DNA of 64,000 nucleotides from Bacillota bacterium. GTDB taxonomy: Bacteria; Bacillota; Clostridia; Acetivibrionales; JAEXSP01. The stretch is from assembly GCA_023453795.1 (NCBI GenBank), contig JAEXSP010000026.1, forward strand, positions 47,583-111,582, given 5' to 3'. Shown here in pieces: positions 55,011-63,619 of this stretch (position 1 is its first letter; the number at the start of each line of letters is the position of its first letter). The notes under the pieces are model-generated. The model did no database searches. It was not told the origin of the DNA and was given only the letters and a program-made list of their open reading frames with translations. A program made the position numbers and the translations under genes.

Positions 55011-56138
55011 TTATACGAATGCTTTAAATTTATCATCTTTATCAGCATTAACTGCAATGCCTTCAATTTCCACTAACCAGCCTGGCCTACATATTGGTGC
55101 TTTTAGAATAATATATGGAATTGAGCCTTGAAAACGCTTTTCAAGGTAATCAGAAATAACTTGATAATCCGAGTAATCCCGTAAATATACTAAAATGATT
55201 TTCAAATCGCTTATACTTGCTTTATAACCGACTAATAATGCTTCAATATTAGTAAAAACTCTTTCAATTTGTTTAACAACATCATTTGGATATAAAATAT
55301 TACCCTCATTATCTATACTAGCCGTTCCGGATATGTAGTAATGCGTTCGGTCCCCGTAGGTCACTTTAACTCCACGTTCAAAAGTAACACCGTACTCATG
55401 TGTCGGGTTCATATATTCCGGAGCAGCCAAAAACTCTATCTGTTCTTTTTTTACACCTAATGCAGAAATATAACTTAGTTGCACCAGATTGGAGGCAAGT
55501 GCACTACAACCTTCTATTCCTGTTGAAGTAATATAATGAGTGTCTTTTGTCATATTTTCTTTGTCAAACCATTCTCTTCGAGCATTAACCATACCATGAT
55601 AATTATTATCTATATCCCGTATATAAAACCATGTGCGTAATACATTATCCTTAATATTTCCTCCCGTTTCTTTTACCTCTGAAGAAAGGTCACCGATCAA
55701 TTTCTCAGTCTGTTTATAAGAGTCCTCGTGTGAATCAGGCACTAAGTTTCCCCATGTTGTCACATAATCCCCATGCTTAACCGATACAGAATTTTTTTTC
55801 ACATGCAGTTCGATTTCAACATTATTTACCGGTTTGCAAAAGTATGCTTCAAAAGCTATTTTAGCCCCCGAAGCCGGAGCTTGTCCTACAAGTATATAAA
55901 ACTTTTGATTATCGTTCTTTTTTAAGTATTCACTTATTAAATCCGCCTGATTACATATATCGCTTAAGAAAATTTTTGTATAGATTAGGTATTGTTTATC
56001 TAAGTCATTTTCCTCACAAAGCATGTTGAATCTTTTAAATATTGAATTGATTATTTCATAAAAAGGTGTGCTTGTTGCAGGCAGTTCCATTGTTATAAAA
56101 TACTCTATACAATTATTTGATCTAAACTCTGACATCAT
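55011..56138 (-). CDS. Two-domain RidA/chorismatase-like protein
   Basis: A 375-residue protein whose two halves both resemble the RidA (YjgF/UK114) fold. The first half ends NVLRTWFYIRDIDNNYHGMVNARREWF, then STGIEG, like the active-site region of FkbO/Hyg5 chorismatases and RidA (NVVRTW..., STGI). The second half (YISGTASIDNEGNILYPNDVVKQIERVF) looks like RidA proper. Chorismatases have just this duplicated layout and cleave chorismate to hydroxybenzoates, but the catalytic residues cannot be checked here, so activity is open. GGGGTGAT precedes the ATG at 56138. It is not part of the cytochrome operon and no biosynthetic neighbours are seen. Confidence 0.65.
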   Translation of the reverse strand: MMSEFRSNNCIEYFITMELPATSTPFYEIINSIFKRFNMLCEENDLDKQYLIYTKIFLSDICNQADLISEYLKKNDNQKFYILVGQAPASGAKIAFEAYFCKPVNNVEIELHVKKNSVSVKHGDYVTTWGNLVPDSHEDSYKQTEKLIGDLSSEVKETGGNIKDNVLRTWFYIRDIDNNYHGMVNARREWFDKENMTKDTHYITSTGIEGCSALASNLVQLSYISALGVKKEQIEFLAAPEYMNPTHEYGVTFERGVKVTYGDRTHYYISGTASIDNEGNILYPNDVVKQIERVFTNIEALLVGYKASISDLKIILVYLRDYSDYQVISDYLEKRFQGSIPYIILKAPICRPGWLVEIEGIAVNADKDDKFKAFV

Positions 56139-56367
56139 ATTATCACCCCATACGTCTTGATATCTCAATATTCGAGTCCGTTTTACATATTTATGTTCCT
56201 TTTTTATTTCGTAACAATTATATAAATATTTTCTATATCTTACAAGCATATCTTCTATAAAAAACTACACAATAATACAATCTGTCTTATAACTCAGCAA
56301 AATATCCCTTTGAAATTAATCCATTATATGTAATAATATACATAAAAACATACAAGGGGGAATAATA

Positions 56368-57327
56368 TTGCGTTTTCATAATCCTATAATGGTTGAGAAC
56401 CAAGCAAAACAGCCTGTTAAATCACCAGAAAATCTTGTATTCAGCGGTGGAGGAATAAAAGGCTTGGCATATGCCGGTGCTATTTGTGCCTTGGAGGAAA
56501 AAGGACTTTTTAAAGCAGTAAAACGTATGGCTGGTGCCAGCGCGGGAGCTATCACGGCATCGCTTCTGGCAATAGGCATGAATGGAAGTGAAATAAAAAA
56601 TGAGATGAAGAAAGTGGATTTTGCCACTTTCCTTCAGAAATCAAATGTCAACATTCAGGAAATTGCCGATAATCCCAAAAAGATTCTTGATCCGATAATA
56701 GGCTTTAAAGTTATATACGATGAAGCGGAACATAAAGGCCTTTGTGATGCCAGCGTCTTCACTCAATGGCTTACTTCCATGTTTAAGAAAAAAGGTTTCG
56801 ATGAAAAAACAACATTTTTAAAGCTTAATATTGAGACCAACAAAGAGCTGTCAATTGCTATTTGCAATATTAATTACGGCAAAACCATAATTGCCAACTA
56901 TACCAACACCCCTGATATGCCTGTAGTTGCAGCAGTCCGTGCATCCATGTCCATGCCGTTTATTTTCCAGCCTTTTCTATGGAAGGGTGACCTGTATGTT
57001 GATGGCGGAACCATGTATAATTATCCTATCGAAGTTTTCGATGAAGAATGTCCGCCGGAAAAAACACTTGGATTTATATTATCCAAGGAAGATTCTGTTC
57101 TAAATCCAAAAAGAAAAGCAGATGACGGAATCGTGGAACATATAGAATGCTTCTTCGATGCTGTAATGAATGTATCGTACGAATACTGTTTCAGGCTTGG
57201 AAATCAGTACAGGACTGTCTTTATCGATCCAGCCGGGGTTGGAACTCTTGATTTTAAATTAACTGATGAACAAAAAAATAATCTGGTAAACAACGGGCAT
57301 GCTGCTACGTTAGATTATTTCAAGTAA
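56368..57327 (+). CDS. Patatin-like phospholipase
   Basis: Serine acyl hydrolase with a Ser-Asp dyad. The oxyanion loop is SGGGIKG (26-32), the nucleophile elbow GASAG has S58, and the catalytic Asp is D212 in VDGGTMYNYP. At 319 residues it is a single patatin domain with no signal peptide, so probably cytoplasmic or membrane-associated. AGGGGG sits seven bases before a TTG start. Followed by its own terminator. Bacterial patatins range from housekeeping lipases to abortive-infection effectors; no cGAS-like or other defence partner is adjacent. Confidence 0.9.
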   Translation: MRFHNPIMVENQAKQPVKSPENLVFSGGGIKGLAYAGAICALEEKGLFKAVKRMAGASAGAITASLLAIGMNGSEIKNEMKKVDFATFLQKSNVNIQEIADNPKKILDPIIGFKVIYDEAEHKGLCDASVFTQWLTSMFKKKGFDEKTTFLKLNIETNKELSIAICNINYGKTIIANYTNTPDMPVVAAVRASMSMPFIFQPFLWKGDLYVDGGTMYNYPIEVFDEECPPEKTLGFILSKEDSVLNPKRKADDGIVEHIECFFDAVMNVSYEYCFRLGNQYRTVFIDPAGVGTLDFKLTDEQKNNLVNNGHAATLDYFK

Positions 57328-57388
57328 ATATATAAGTTTAAAATAAATTTATGTACTCATGTACTAGTTATTTAATTCAACTTATATG

Positions 57389-57411
57389 CCTCCCAATCGG
57401 GAGGTTTTTTT
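57389..57411 (+). terminator. Terminator after the patatin gene
   Basis: CCTCCC-AATC-GGGAGG followed by seven T, 60 bases after the stop. Confidence 0.9.
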
Positions 57412-57423
57412 GTGCCGTAAAGG

Positions 57424-57930
57424 TTAGAACATTCTCAAATTATCATAAAAAACAAGTGTAATTATCGTCCCGCCTGCAACAGCATAAGAAAACCGGAACA
57501 GCCCCTTGTCATTCTTGTCTAATTCCTGATATTCATGTACCTTTATGGTTATTAAGCAATATTTCAAATAATTGAATAAGTGCTTAAGCCGTTCAAGCGC
57601 ATTCTTTCTTAAGACGATTATGATTACTGCTATGAAACCACCAAGGAGTATTGAAATTGCCATTGAATGTATTATAAACTTCCAGCCCATTATTGCACCG
57701 ATCGTGGAAAAGAGTTTTATATCGCCTTTGTACTTACACCAAGTATATACAGAATAAGCCGATTCAATTTCATCCAATGAAACTTTCTTTAAAAGCACAC
57801 CTCTTTTGTCAGGAAAAAATCCGTTTAGCAAATCATCATTGCTATATGAAAGTAATCAATAGTTTGCATCGCCTGATACAAGTTTGTATTCTTTACCTTT
57901 ATAAACTGCGTAGTATCCCTGTCTTATCAT
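57424..57930 (-). pseudogene. Chimeric remnant: immunity-like N-terminus joined to prepilin peptidase C-terminus
   Basis: One frame, interrupted by a TGA (57856-57858), reads MIRQGYYAVYKGKEYKL...SYSNDDLLNGFF...DEIESAYSVYTWCKYKG, a pattern I associate with small immunity-type proteins, and then without a break GDIKLFSTIGAIMGWKF and two membrane segments ending RFSYAVAGGTIITL. The second part is the C-terminal half of an A24 (TadV/CpaA) prepilin peptidase, whose second catalytic Asp lies in the GDIKL motif; its N-terminal half with the first Asp is missing. The join is at KG-D. The upper part has the premature stop. Probably the scar of a deletion or recombination; the 135-codon open part could still be translated. 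Confidence 0.6.
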
Positions 57931-57934
57931 CGGC

Positions 57935-57962
57935 ATTATCCTTCCACACCTCATACATTGTC
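57935..57962 (-). repeat. 28-bp repeat, copy of toxin-gene sequence
   Basis: Identical over 28 bases to 59723-59750, inside the toxin gene, where it encodes the MYEVWKDN stretch. It lies directly upstream of the chimeric remnant, and its GGAAGG now sits where a ribosome site would be. Confidence 0.9.
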
Positions 57963-57970
57963 TACCTTTA

Positions 57971-58009
57971 AACAAAAGAAAACCTCGAAGCATAATTGAT
58001 ATGTCGAGG
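57971..58009 (-). terminator. Terminator after the immunity candidate
   Basis: Minus strand CCTCGA...TCGAGG (plus an inner CATA/TATG), followed by TTTTCTTTTGTTT. It ends the toxin-immunity transcript. Confidence 0.75.
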
Positions 58010-58028
58010 TCTGTTGTATACTAAAGAT

Positions 58029-58817
58029 TTATTCAGGTTTAAATGTAACTCCAGAGAAATCAAATTTCGGAACTCTTCCACCTTTATCTTTGTAAGATAG
58101 AGCCCGCTTATTATCCCAAACAAAAGCATCTTCTCCAAGATATTTCTTTATTGTTGCCTTAACTTCATCATGTATATCTTCAAACAAATTCTCTGTTGCT
58201 TGAATAGCTATAAGACCATCAGATATTTTTTCAACCTTATAGCAAGGAGTTCTCATAAGCTTTTCTTCCCCAAACATCTCTATATACGGCTTTCCATAGT
58301 AATTCATCCAACGAATCTCAGGTAGACGTATTTCGAGTTCTACTGGTTCACCCCAATTAGGGAAACTAGAATTTGTTATTTGCCCTTGAATAGGCTTAAA
58401 CAAAGCTGCAAATTCATTACACATTGCAACAAATTTTATATAGTTTTCCTGTCTTTTTAGCAACCTAATTGGAACAGAAAATCCAAAATAATTAAATCTA
58501 GGTTTTGTAGTAGATTTACCCCACTCAATATGATAAAAAATTTCTCCGCTCTTTTTCTTCATCATCAAGCTGCCTCCTGCCTGTCCATGCATTGCTAACT
58601 TTTTATTTATCTCTTCATGCATATAAATATTGGCAGGTCCTGAAATGTCATTTGGTTTGTATTTTAATTTTAATGGTTCACTATATCCATAAACATCTGG
58701 AATAAACGTGTCACCATATTTATTAATTGTTAAGAGAAACTTTTCTACAATTTCTTTACTTTGTAAATCATGTGAAACTGATAAGTTTAATCCTATTTTC
58801 TGATATAACCTTTCCAT
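58029..58817 (-). CDS. Probable immunity protein for the adjacent toxin
   Basis: A soluble 262-residue protein without signal peptide, so it stays in the cytoplasm. Its ATG overlaps the toxin stop codon by one base (TAATG) and GAGGTGG lies inside the toxin gene, so the two are translationally coupled, the usual toxin-immunity arrangement. The middle (NYIKFVAMCNEFAALFKPIQGQI) and end (ENLFEDIHDEVKATIKKYLGEDAFVW) faintly recall Imm52-type immunity proteins, which pair with REase-type toxins; this is not certain. A strong terminator follows. Neutralising the C-terminal domain of the neighbour is inferred from position. Confidence 0.65.
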   Translation of the reverse strand: MERLYQKIGLNLSVSHDLQSKEIVEKFLLTINKYGDTFIPDVYGYSEPLKLKYKPNDISGPANIYMHEEINKKLAMHGQAGGSLMMKKKSGEIFYHIEWGKSTTKPRFNYFGFSVPIRLLKRQENYIKFVAMCNEFAALFKPIQGQITNSSFPNWGEPVELEIRLPEIRWMNYYGKPYIEMFGEEKLMRTPCYKVEKISDGLIAIQATENLFEDIHDEVKATIKKYLGEDAFVWDNKRALSYKDKGGRVPKFDFSGVTFKPE

Positions 58818-61800
58818 TATTGTGCCACCACCTCAAGTACTTTAACACCATATCTTGCTGCAAAACTTGTCATGTTGTAAGACACGTATTCTCCTGCATC
58901 AGGTACATAATATATAAGAGTTTTTGTAGTTGTTTCATCAGCAGTTAGCCAAACCAACCTTTTAAATTGCTCATCATTAGCAATTTCCCCTGTTAAAGCA
59001 GTCTTTGCATCAGCAAAAGCAACTTTTTCTTGAGTTGCATGACTTTTTATTGTAAAGTCAGGTTTAACTTGTACTAACTGACCTGTTTGCTTATCAATTA
59101 TACCATATAAATCCTGTATATCATAATCTACGTGTGCTAACTTTGTACCTTCAACATAGTTTTCAAAAGCTGTTCCAACTTCCTTGTTTATTACTACCTG
59201 GGGCTTAGTTTTCAACCCTGATAAATATTGGGGCAAATTGGATTTAATTTCTGTAATAGCAACTAACGATTCACCTATAACATCAGTAGCTGTTTCACCC
59301 TTATGGACATTACTAAACAACTTTGCAAGCAAGCCAGTTTTTGAACTAATTTGTACAGCTTCTAACACTGAATCTACACCCTTTGAACCTGCAACAGCTA
59401 TCAGAATCTGTCCAACAATTTCTCCCAACATACTTGCTCTTTGCTCTATATTCCCATTTGCAAAGTCGTCACCCCATCCAATTATCGCTTGTACCATCAT
59501 AGAATAATATAGTTTATTTTCTTTAGGATATTCTTCTGGGTGCAGAGCCCTCCAAAGAAATACTATTCCTTCATAAGTTCTAATAGGGTGTGCTATAGCA
59601 GTCGCCGTTCCTTCTAAAGCTTTTCCTACTCCTAACGCTATCCCCGAACAGAAGGCAACACCTACATTCAGGTAGCCATCTAATTTATGCCAGAATTTTT
59701 CAATTCCGTCAAGTCCATAGGTATTATCCTTCCACACCTCATACATTGTCAAATACGGTGTACTAAAATGCATTACTCTATCAGTCGGGAAAATATATTT
59801 ATTGTAATACTTCGCCTTAGTCTTTTCATCTTTGGTAATCGGCGGAAGCTTCCATTTCTCGTACCATTCTACAGGTGCAGGGTTGCTTAACAGCGACTTT
59901 CCTTCCGCCTGCATTTTTAACCAGTAAAATTCAACAAAATACCTGTCGCTTTTATTAAATGCGCTATATGCAGTTTTGAGCTGTTTTTTCTCCAAATAGT
60001 CTCTTAATGCTTGCTTAAATGGTCCGTCCTCAGGGCCCCACTTGCTATCAAGAATTCCATCCTCATTTCTGAGGTTAATCTTTTTAAGCACAAACCCGTT
60101 GTCCAATGCATGCTGCATTAATTTTTCAAGATTGCTTTTAGCTGCTTTTATGTCATTCTCGGTTATCAAATCGTTTAGTTTCTTCGAAACCTTCTTTATC
60201 TGTGCTTTATCCAACCCATTGCTGTATAATAAATTGGTGTATTTTGAATTTGTCCTGTCAGGATGTTTGTTCTTGCTATCCCATGGCAGACCTAACGCTA
60301 TCCATGTGTCGGACTTTACTACTCCATTCGGATTAAGCCTGTTATTTTTCTGGAAGTTTGTTACTGCTGTTTGTGTTATGCTTCCGTATTCTCCATATGC
60401 CACAGGCTTTTTTGTATTTGGGTCTATCGGCATTACAAGGTAACCTTTGGCAACCAGTGTCTTTTGAAGTACGATTACATCATTTTTATTATTTGATGGA
60501 CTTACTTGCAATACCCATTCAGGATCGGTTTTAGCTTTAACAACCTTTAAATAAACACGTTTTATGGAGGAACCGTCATTTGAATTTATTGTGTCTCTAA
60601 CTATCAAGCCTTCTTTTCCATCCAGTATTCCGTTACCGTCCGTATCAGGGTTGGAAGGATCGCTGTATATGATATTTCCGTTGCTTAAGCGTATGCCTTT
60701 TCTTTCAACTATATCCGGCATTCCATCGTTGTCGGAATCAGTAGGGTCTATTTCGTCTACTGTCTCATTAGATATTCTCTCAAAAGCTTCTGCTAGTTGG
60801 AGTGAGCTTGTTAACTGATAGTATTTCCCTCCTGTCCCATCTGCAATTGACTTAAGGAGGCTTTCATCAACGTAATTTCCAAGTCCTATTGTATATATTT
60901 TTATATTGCTTGCTGCCGCGATTTGCGTTAAAGACTCATTATAGTAGCCTTGTCCGTCTGTCAGCAATATTATTGCCTTACTGTTTTTTACAGTTGCATT
61001 CTCTGATATAAGTTCATTTATTGAAGTACTTACTGCAATTCCAATATCTGTACCACCACTGGAGTTTATTTTATCTATTGCAGCTTTTATACCGTCTTTA
61101 TCCTGGGTAAGATGAATAAGCACGGTTGCGTAGTCATCAAAGTCCACTACTGCTCCCTTATCACCCGGTAAAAATGCATCAACGAAGCTTTTAGCCGCAG
61201 TTTTTCTAAGATTATTCGGATCACTGTCAAGCATACTTCCTGAACTGTCTATTGAAAGCACTACATCATAATATTTTATTTCTGTACTCGTATTCCTGTA
61301 AGATATTCTGTTGCGCCATGTATCAAACCACTTCTTCAAGTCAACCAGCATGTATTTGCTGAAATGAGTGGTTTCAAACGTTACAGTATTGTTAACCTTA
61401 TCTACCGTAGACGGTAAATATACAAAGCTGTCGTTTTCTTCGTCATACCACAATATGCCCAGATCATCTTCCGATGTGCCGTTCAGCAGGTTTTCATCGT
61501 ATGTAAATTTAACTTTGGCACTGTCAAATTTTGAACTTGATTCTATACTTACAGGATAACCGACTAATCCCTGCACGTCTGACGACACAGCATCTGTTCC
61601 ATAGACACTTTCAACAACTGTAGTGTTGTCTGTATCCCCTGTACAAGTTAAATTAATACTGACATTTTTCAATGCCGGAGGAATAGGCCAACTGCCAGGC
61701 TGTATATCCTTTGAGATAGTTTGGTTGAATTTCTCATCCCCGTCTGGAACCCCGTCTCCGTCAGTGTCTTTATTCAGCGGGTTTGTTCTCAGCCTTAATT

Positions 61801-63619
61801 CATCCCCATCCGAAAGGCCATCACTATCTGTATCGTTTTTTGCTGGGTCTGTTCCATATATATTCAGTTCAGCTACGTCAGGCAATCCGTCTCCGTCACT
61901 GTCCTTATTGTATAGATCAGTACCCAGAGCTTCTTCTTCTTCATTAGTAAGCCCGTCTTTATCGTAGTCTTCTTTTCCGTCCGGCACACCGTTATTGTCT
62001 GTATCAGGATTATACATATCGGTTCCGGCAATACTTTCATATGCATCAGGCAGGCCGTCATTATCGGAATCTTCTTTGAGGTGCTTTACCGTTGCAGCAT
62101 TGGATTCCTCGCTATCTGCACAAACCTTGTAGGAGTATTGTTTGGATGCTTCTACGTTTTCATCAAGGTATCTGGTTCCTGTTACACCAGATGCTATTTC
62201 TACATATTCTCCCGAATCTGCAGACCTTTTTATTGTGTAGGTTCTTTCTCCCTTTAAATCAGACCAGTCAAGTATTATCCCAAACATTTCATCCCGGCAT
62301 CCAAGACTTAAGCTGCCTGAGTCTGACTCTTCGTCAGGGTCAATTCCTGTATTGTTTACAGTTACAATGCAATCAGCCGTTAACCCACTTGCTTTTTCAA
62401 CAGCCGATATTCTTGCCATGCCGTCTGCTACTCCTGAAATCGAACCATTCTGGTCAACCGTTGCTACACTGGGATCTGAGCTTGTCCATTGAATGATAGG
62501 CGTAGAAGCTTCATTTCTTTTATCAAACACAGCATCTATTTTCGAGGTTTCACCAAGCTTAAGGGTTAATACCGACGGATCGAGAATCATATCTATTATA
62601 TTCGGACTTGAGCCTGCTATAAGGCAGCCGTTTATCAGAATGGCAACTTTATCGGTATCAACATATGTTATAGCTGTACTGTTAAATGAGTAATCGTCAG
62701 CCTGATTGTAGTTACTCCAATCCCCATTAGCAATACGGGTGTGAACTTCTATGACATTACCTGGGTTTATAACTCCTGCATCACTTGTAAAGCCCAGCTC
62801 GCAATAGCTTGTATCAGGGGTTTTGGCAAAAGTACCAGTTACCTTTGAAGAGCCTATATTTGAATAATCACAAAAAAACTGCTGTTTTTTATCATTTTCT
62901 GGCGTATAGAAATACCTGAGCTTAAGTTCCTTAAGGTTAATGGGTTCAGTTCCTGTATTTTGGATTTTAAATCTGGGTGATAGGGTATTGCATTGAGCCG
63001 ATGTATTTGTATTGTACGCTTGGACACGTGCCGATATGCTGTACAATAATATATCGCCGCTTGCCTCGTTTCCCCAAACCAGATTATTGCCAATGTATGC
63101 AGCAACATTATCAAAATCAGCATAATTAGTGTCATTTGAGTCAAAGGAGAAGTCATTTTGCTGATTATATGGGGTATTGTCGATTCTGTTAATTCTACAA
63201 TACACTTCGGCTGAACCGTTAGGCGCGATAGTACCTGAAGAATTAAAGCCCAATTCTAGATAATAGTCTGCTGTAGTTAAATGCTCGGGCATTTTCACAA
63301 AAGCTCCTGTAACATTTGAATTCCCAACGGTGGAATAATCACAGGAAAAGCTTTGCTGCTTCTCATCGTCTACTGTAAAGTAGTACCTGACTTTAATGTC
63401 CGAAAGCTTTACAGGCTGCGTACCTGTATTAACTATTTTGAACCTTGGCGAAATTGTATTGGTGAAGCCGTTTTTGTCTGCATTATACAACTGAACCTTA
63501 ATACTTGTATCTGTTCCTGTTTCAGCAAATACACTCTGAGCAAAATAGCTTAAATTGAGACATTGAAGTATTAGAATCAACATTAAAACTATTGAAGTAC
63601 ACTTCTTAAAAACTCTCAC
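58817..63619 (-). CDS. Secreted CBM3-VWA polymorphic toxin with nuclease-like C-terminus
   Basis: A 1600-residue secreted mosaic. Signal peptide 1-32; two family-3 cellulose-binding modules (about 38-190 and 195-340); Big_2 Ig-like domain (343-421); fibronectin-III-like domain (about 435-515); calcium-binding thrombospondin-3 repeats (517-632 and 961-1003, DxDxDGLPD pattern); VWA domain (783-950) with MIDAS DSSGS at 791-795; peptidoglycan-binding-like domain (about 1040-1113); helical linker; hydrophobic pre-toxin segment (about 1316-1345, with the AIAHPIRTYEGI type sequence of such regions); and a C-terminal domain (about 1478-1600) with GTAFE, D1521 and D1537-x-K1539, a PD-(D/E)xK nuclease pattern. 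AGGGGG seven bases before the GTG sets the start. CBM3 sequence is typical of cellulosomal clostridia. Delivery and target are inferred. Confidence 0.82.
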   Translation of the reverse strand: MRVFKKCTSIVLMLILILQCLNLSYFAQSVFAETGTDTSIKVQLYNADKNGFTNTISPRFKIVNTGTQPVKLSDIKVRYYFTVDDEKQQSFSCDYSTVGNSNVTGAFVKMPEHLTTADYYLELGFNSSGTIAPNGSAEVYCRINRIDNTPYNQQNDFSFDSNDTNYADFDNVAAYIGNNLVWGNEASGDILLYSISARVQAYNTNTSAQCNTLSPRFKIQNTGTEPINLKELKLRYFYTPENDKKQQFFCDYSNIGSSKVTGTFAKTPDTSYCELGFTSDAGVINPGNVIEVHTRIANGDWSNYNQADDYSFNSTAITYVDTDKVAILINGCLIAGSSPNIIDMILDPSVLTLKLGETSKIDAVFDKRNEASTPIIQWTSSDPSVATVDQNGSISGVADGMARISAVEKASGLTADCIVTVNNTGIDPDEESDSGSLSLGCRDEMFGIILDWSDLKGERTYTIKRSADSGEYVEIASGVTGTRYLDENVEASKQYSYKVCADSEESNAATVKHLKEDSDNDGLPDAYESIAGTDMYNPDTDNNGVPDGKEDYDKDGLTNEEEEALGTDLYNKDSDGDGLPDVAELNIYGTDPAKNDTDSDGLSDGDELRLRTNPLNKDTDGDGVPDGDEKFNQTISKDIQPGSWPIPPALKNVSINLTCTGDTDNTTVVESVYGTDAVSSDVQGLVGYPVSIESSSKFDSAKVKFTYDENLLNGTSEDDLGILWYDEENDSFVYLPSTVDKVNNTVTFETTHFSKYMLVDLKKWFDTWRNRISYRNTSTEIKYYDVVLSIDSSGSMLDSDPNNLRKTAAKSFVDAFLPGDKGAVVDFDDYATVLIHLTQDKDGIKAAIDKINSSGGTDIGIAVSTSINELISENATVKNSKAIILLTDGQGYYNESLTQIAAASNIKIYTIGLGNYVDESLLKSIADGTGGKYYQLTSSLQLAEAFERISNETVDEIDPTDSDNDGMPDIVERKGIRLSNGNIIYSDPSNPDTDGNGILDGKEGLIVRDTINSNDGSSIKRVYLKVVKAKTDPEWVLQVSPSNNKNDVIVLQKTLVAKGYLVMPIDPNTKKPVAYGEYGSITQTAVTNFQKNNRLNPNGVVKSDTWIALGLPWDSKNKHPDRTNSKYTNLLYSNGLDKAQIKKVSKKLNDLITENDIKAAKSNLEKLMQHALDNGFVLKKINLRNEDGILDSKWGPEDGPFKQALRDYLEKKQLKTAYSAFNKSDRYFVEFYWLKMQAEGKSLLSNPAPVEWYEKWKLPPITKDEKTKAKYYNKYIFPTDRVMHFSTPYLTMYEVWKDNTYGLDGIEKFWHKLDGYLNVGVAFCSGIALGVGKALEGTATAIAHPIRTYEGIVFLWRALHPEEYPKENKLYYSMMVQAIIGWGDDFANGNIEQRASMLGEIVGQILIAVAGSKGVDSVLEAVQISSKTGLLAKLFSNVHKGETATDVIGESLVAITEIKSNLPQYLSGLKTKPQVVINKEVGTAFENYVEGTKLAHVDYDIQDLYGIIDKQTGQLVQVKPDFTIKSHATQEKVAFADAKTALTGEIANDEQFKRLVWLTADETTTKTLIYYVPDAGEYVSYNMTSFAARYGVKVLEVVAQ
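59723..59750 (-). repeat. 28-bp repeat, toxin-gene copy
   Basis: Codes for residues about 1290-1299 at the start of the pre-toxin region. The second copy, at 57935-57962, marks a former recombination with a related toxin locus. Confidence 0.9.

Noticed and set aside
56368..57327. Patatin gene as an antiphage (CBASS-type) effector
   Set aside because: No cyclase or other defence partner adjacent; own terminator; best taken as a lone phospholipase.
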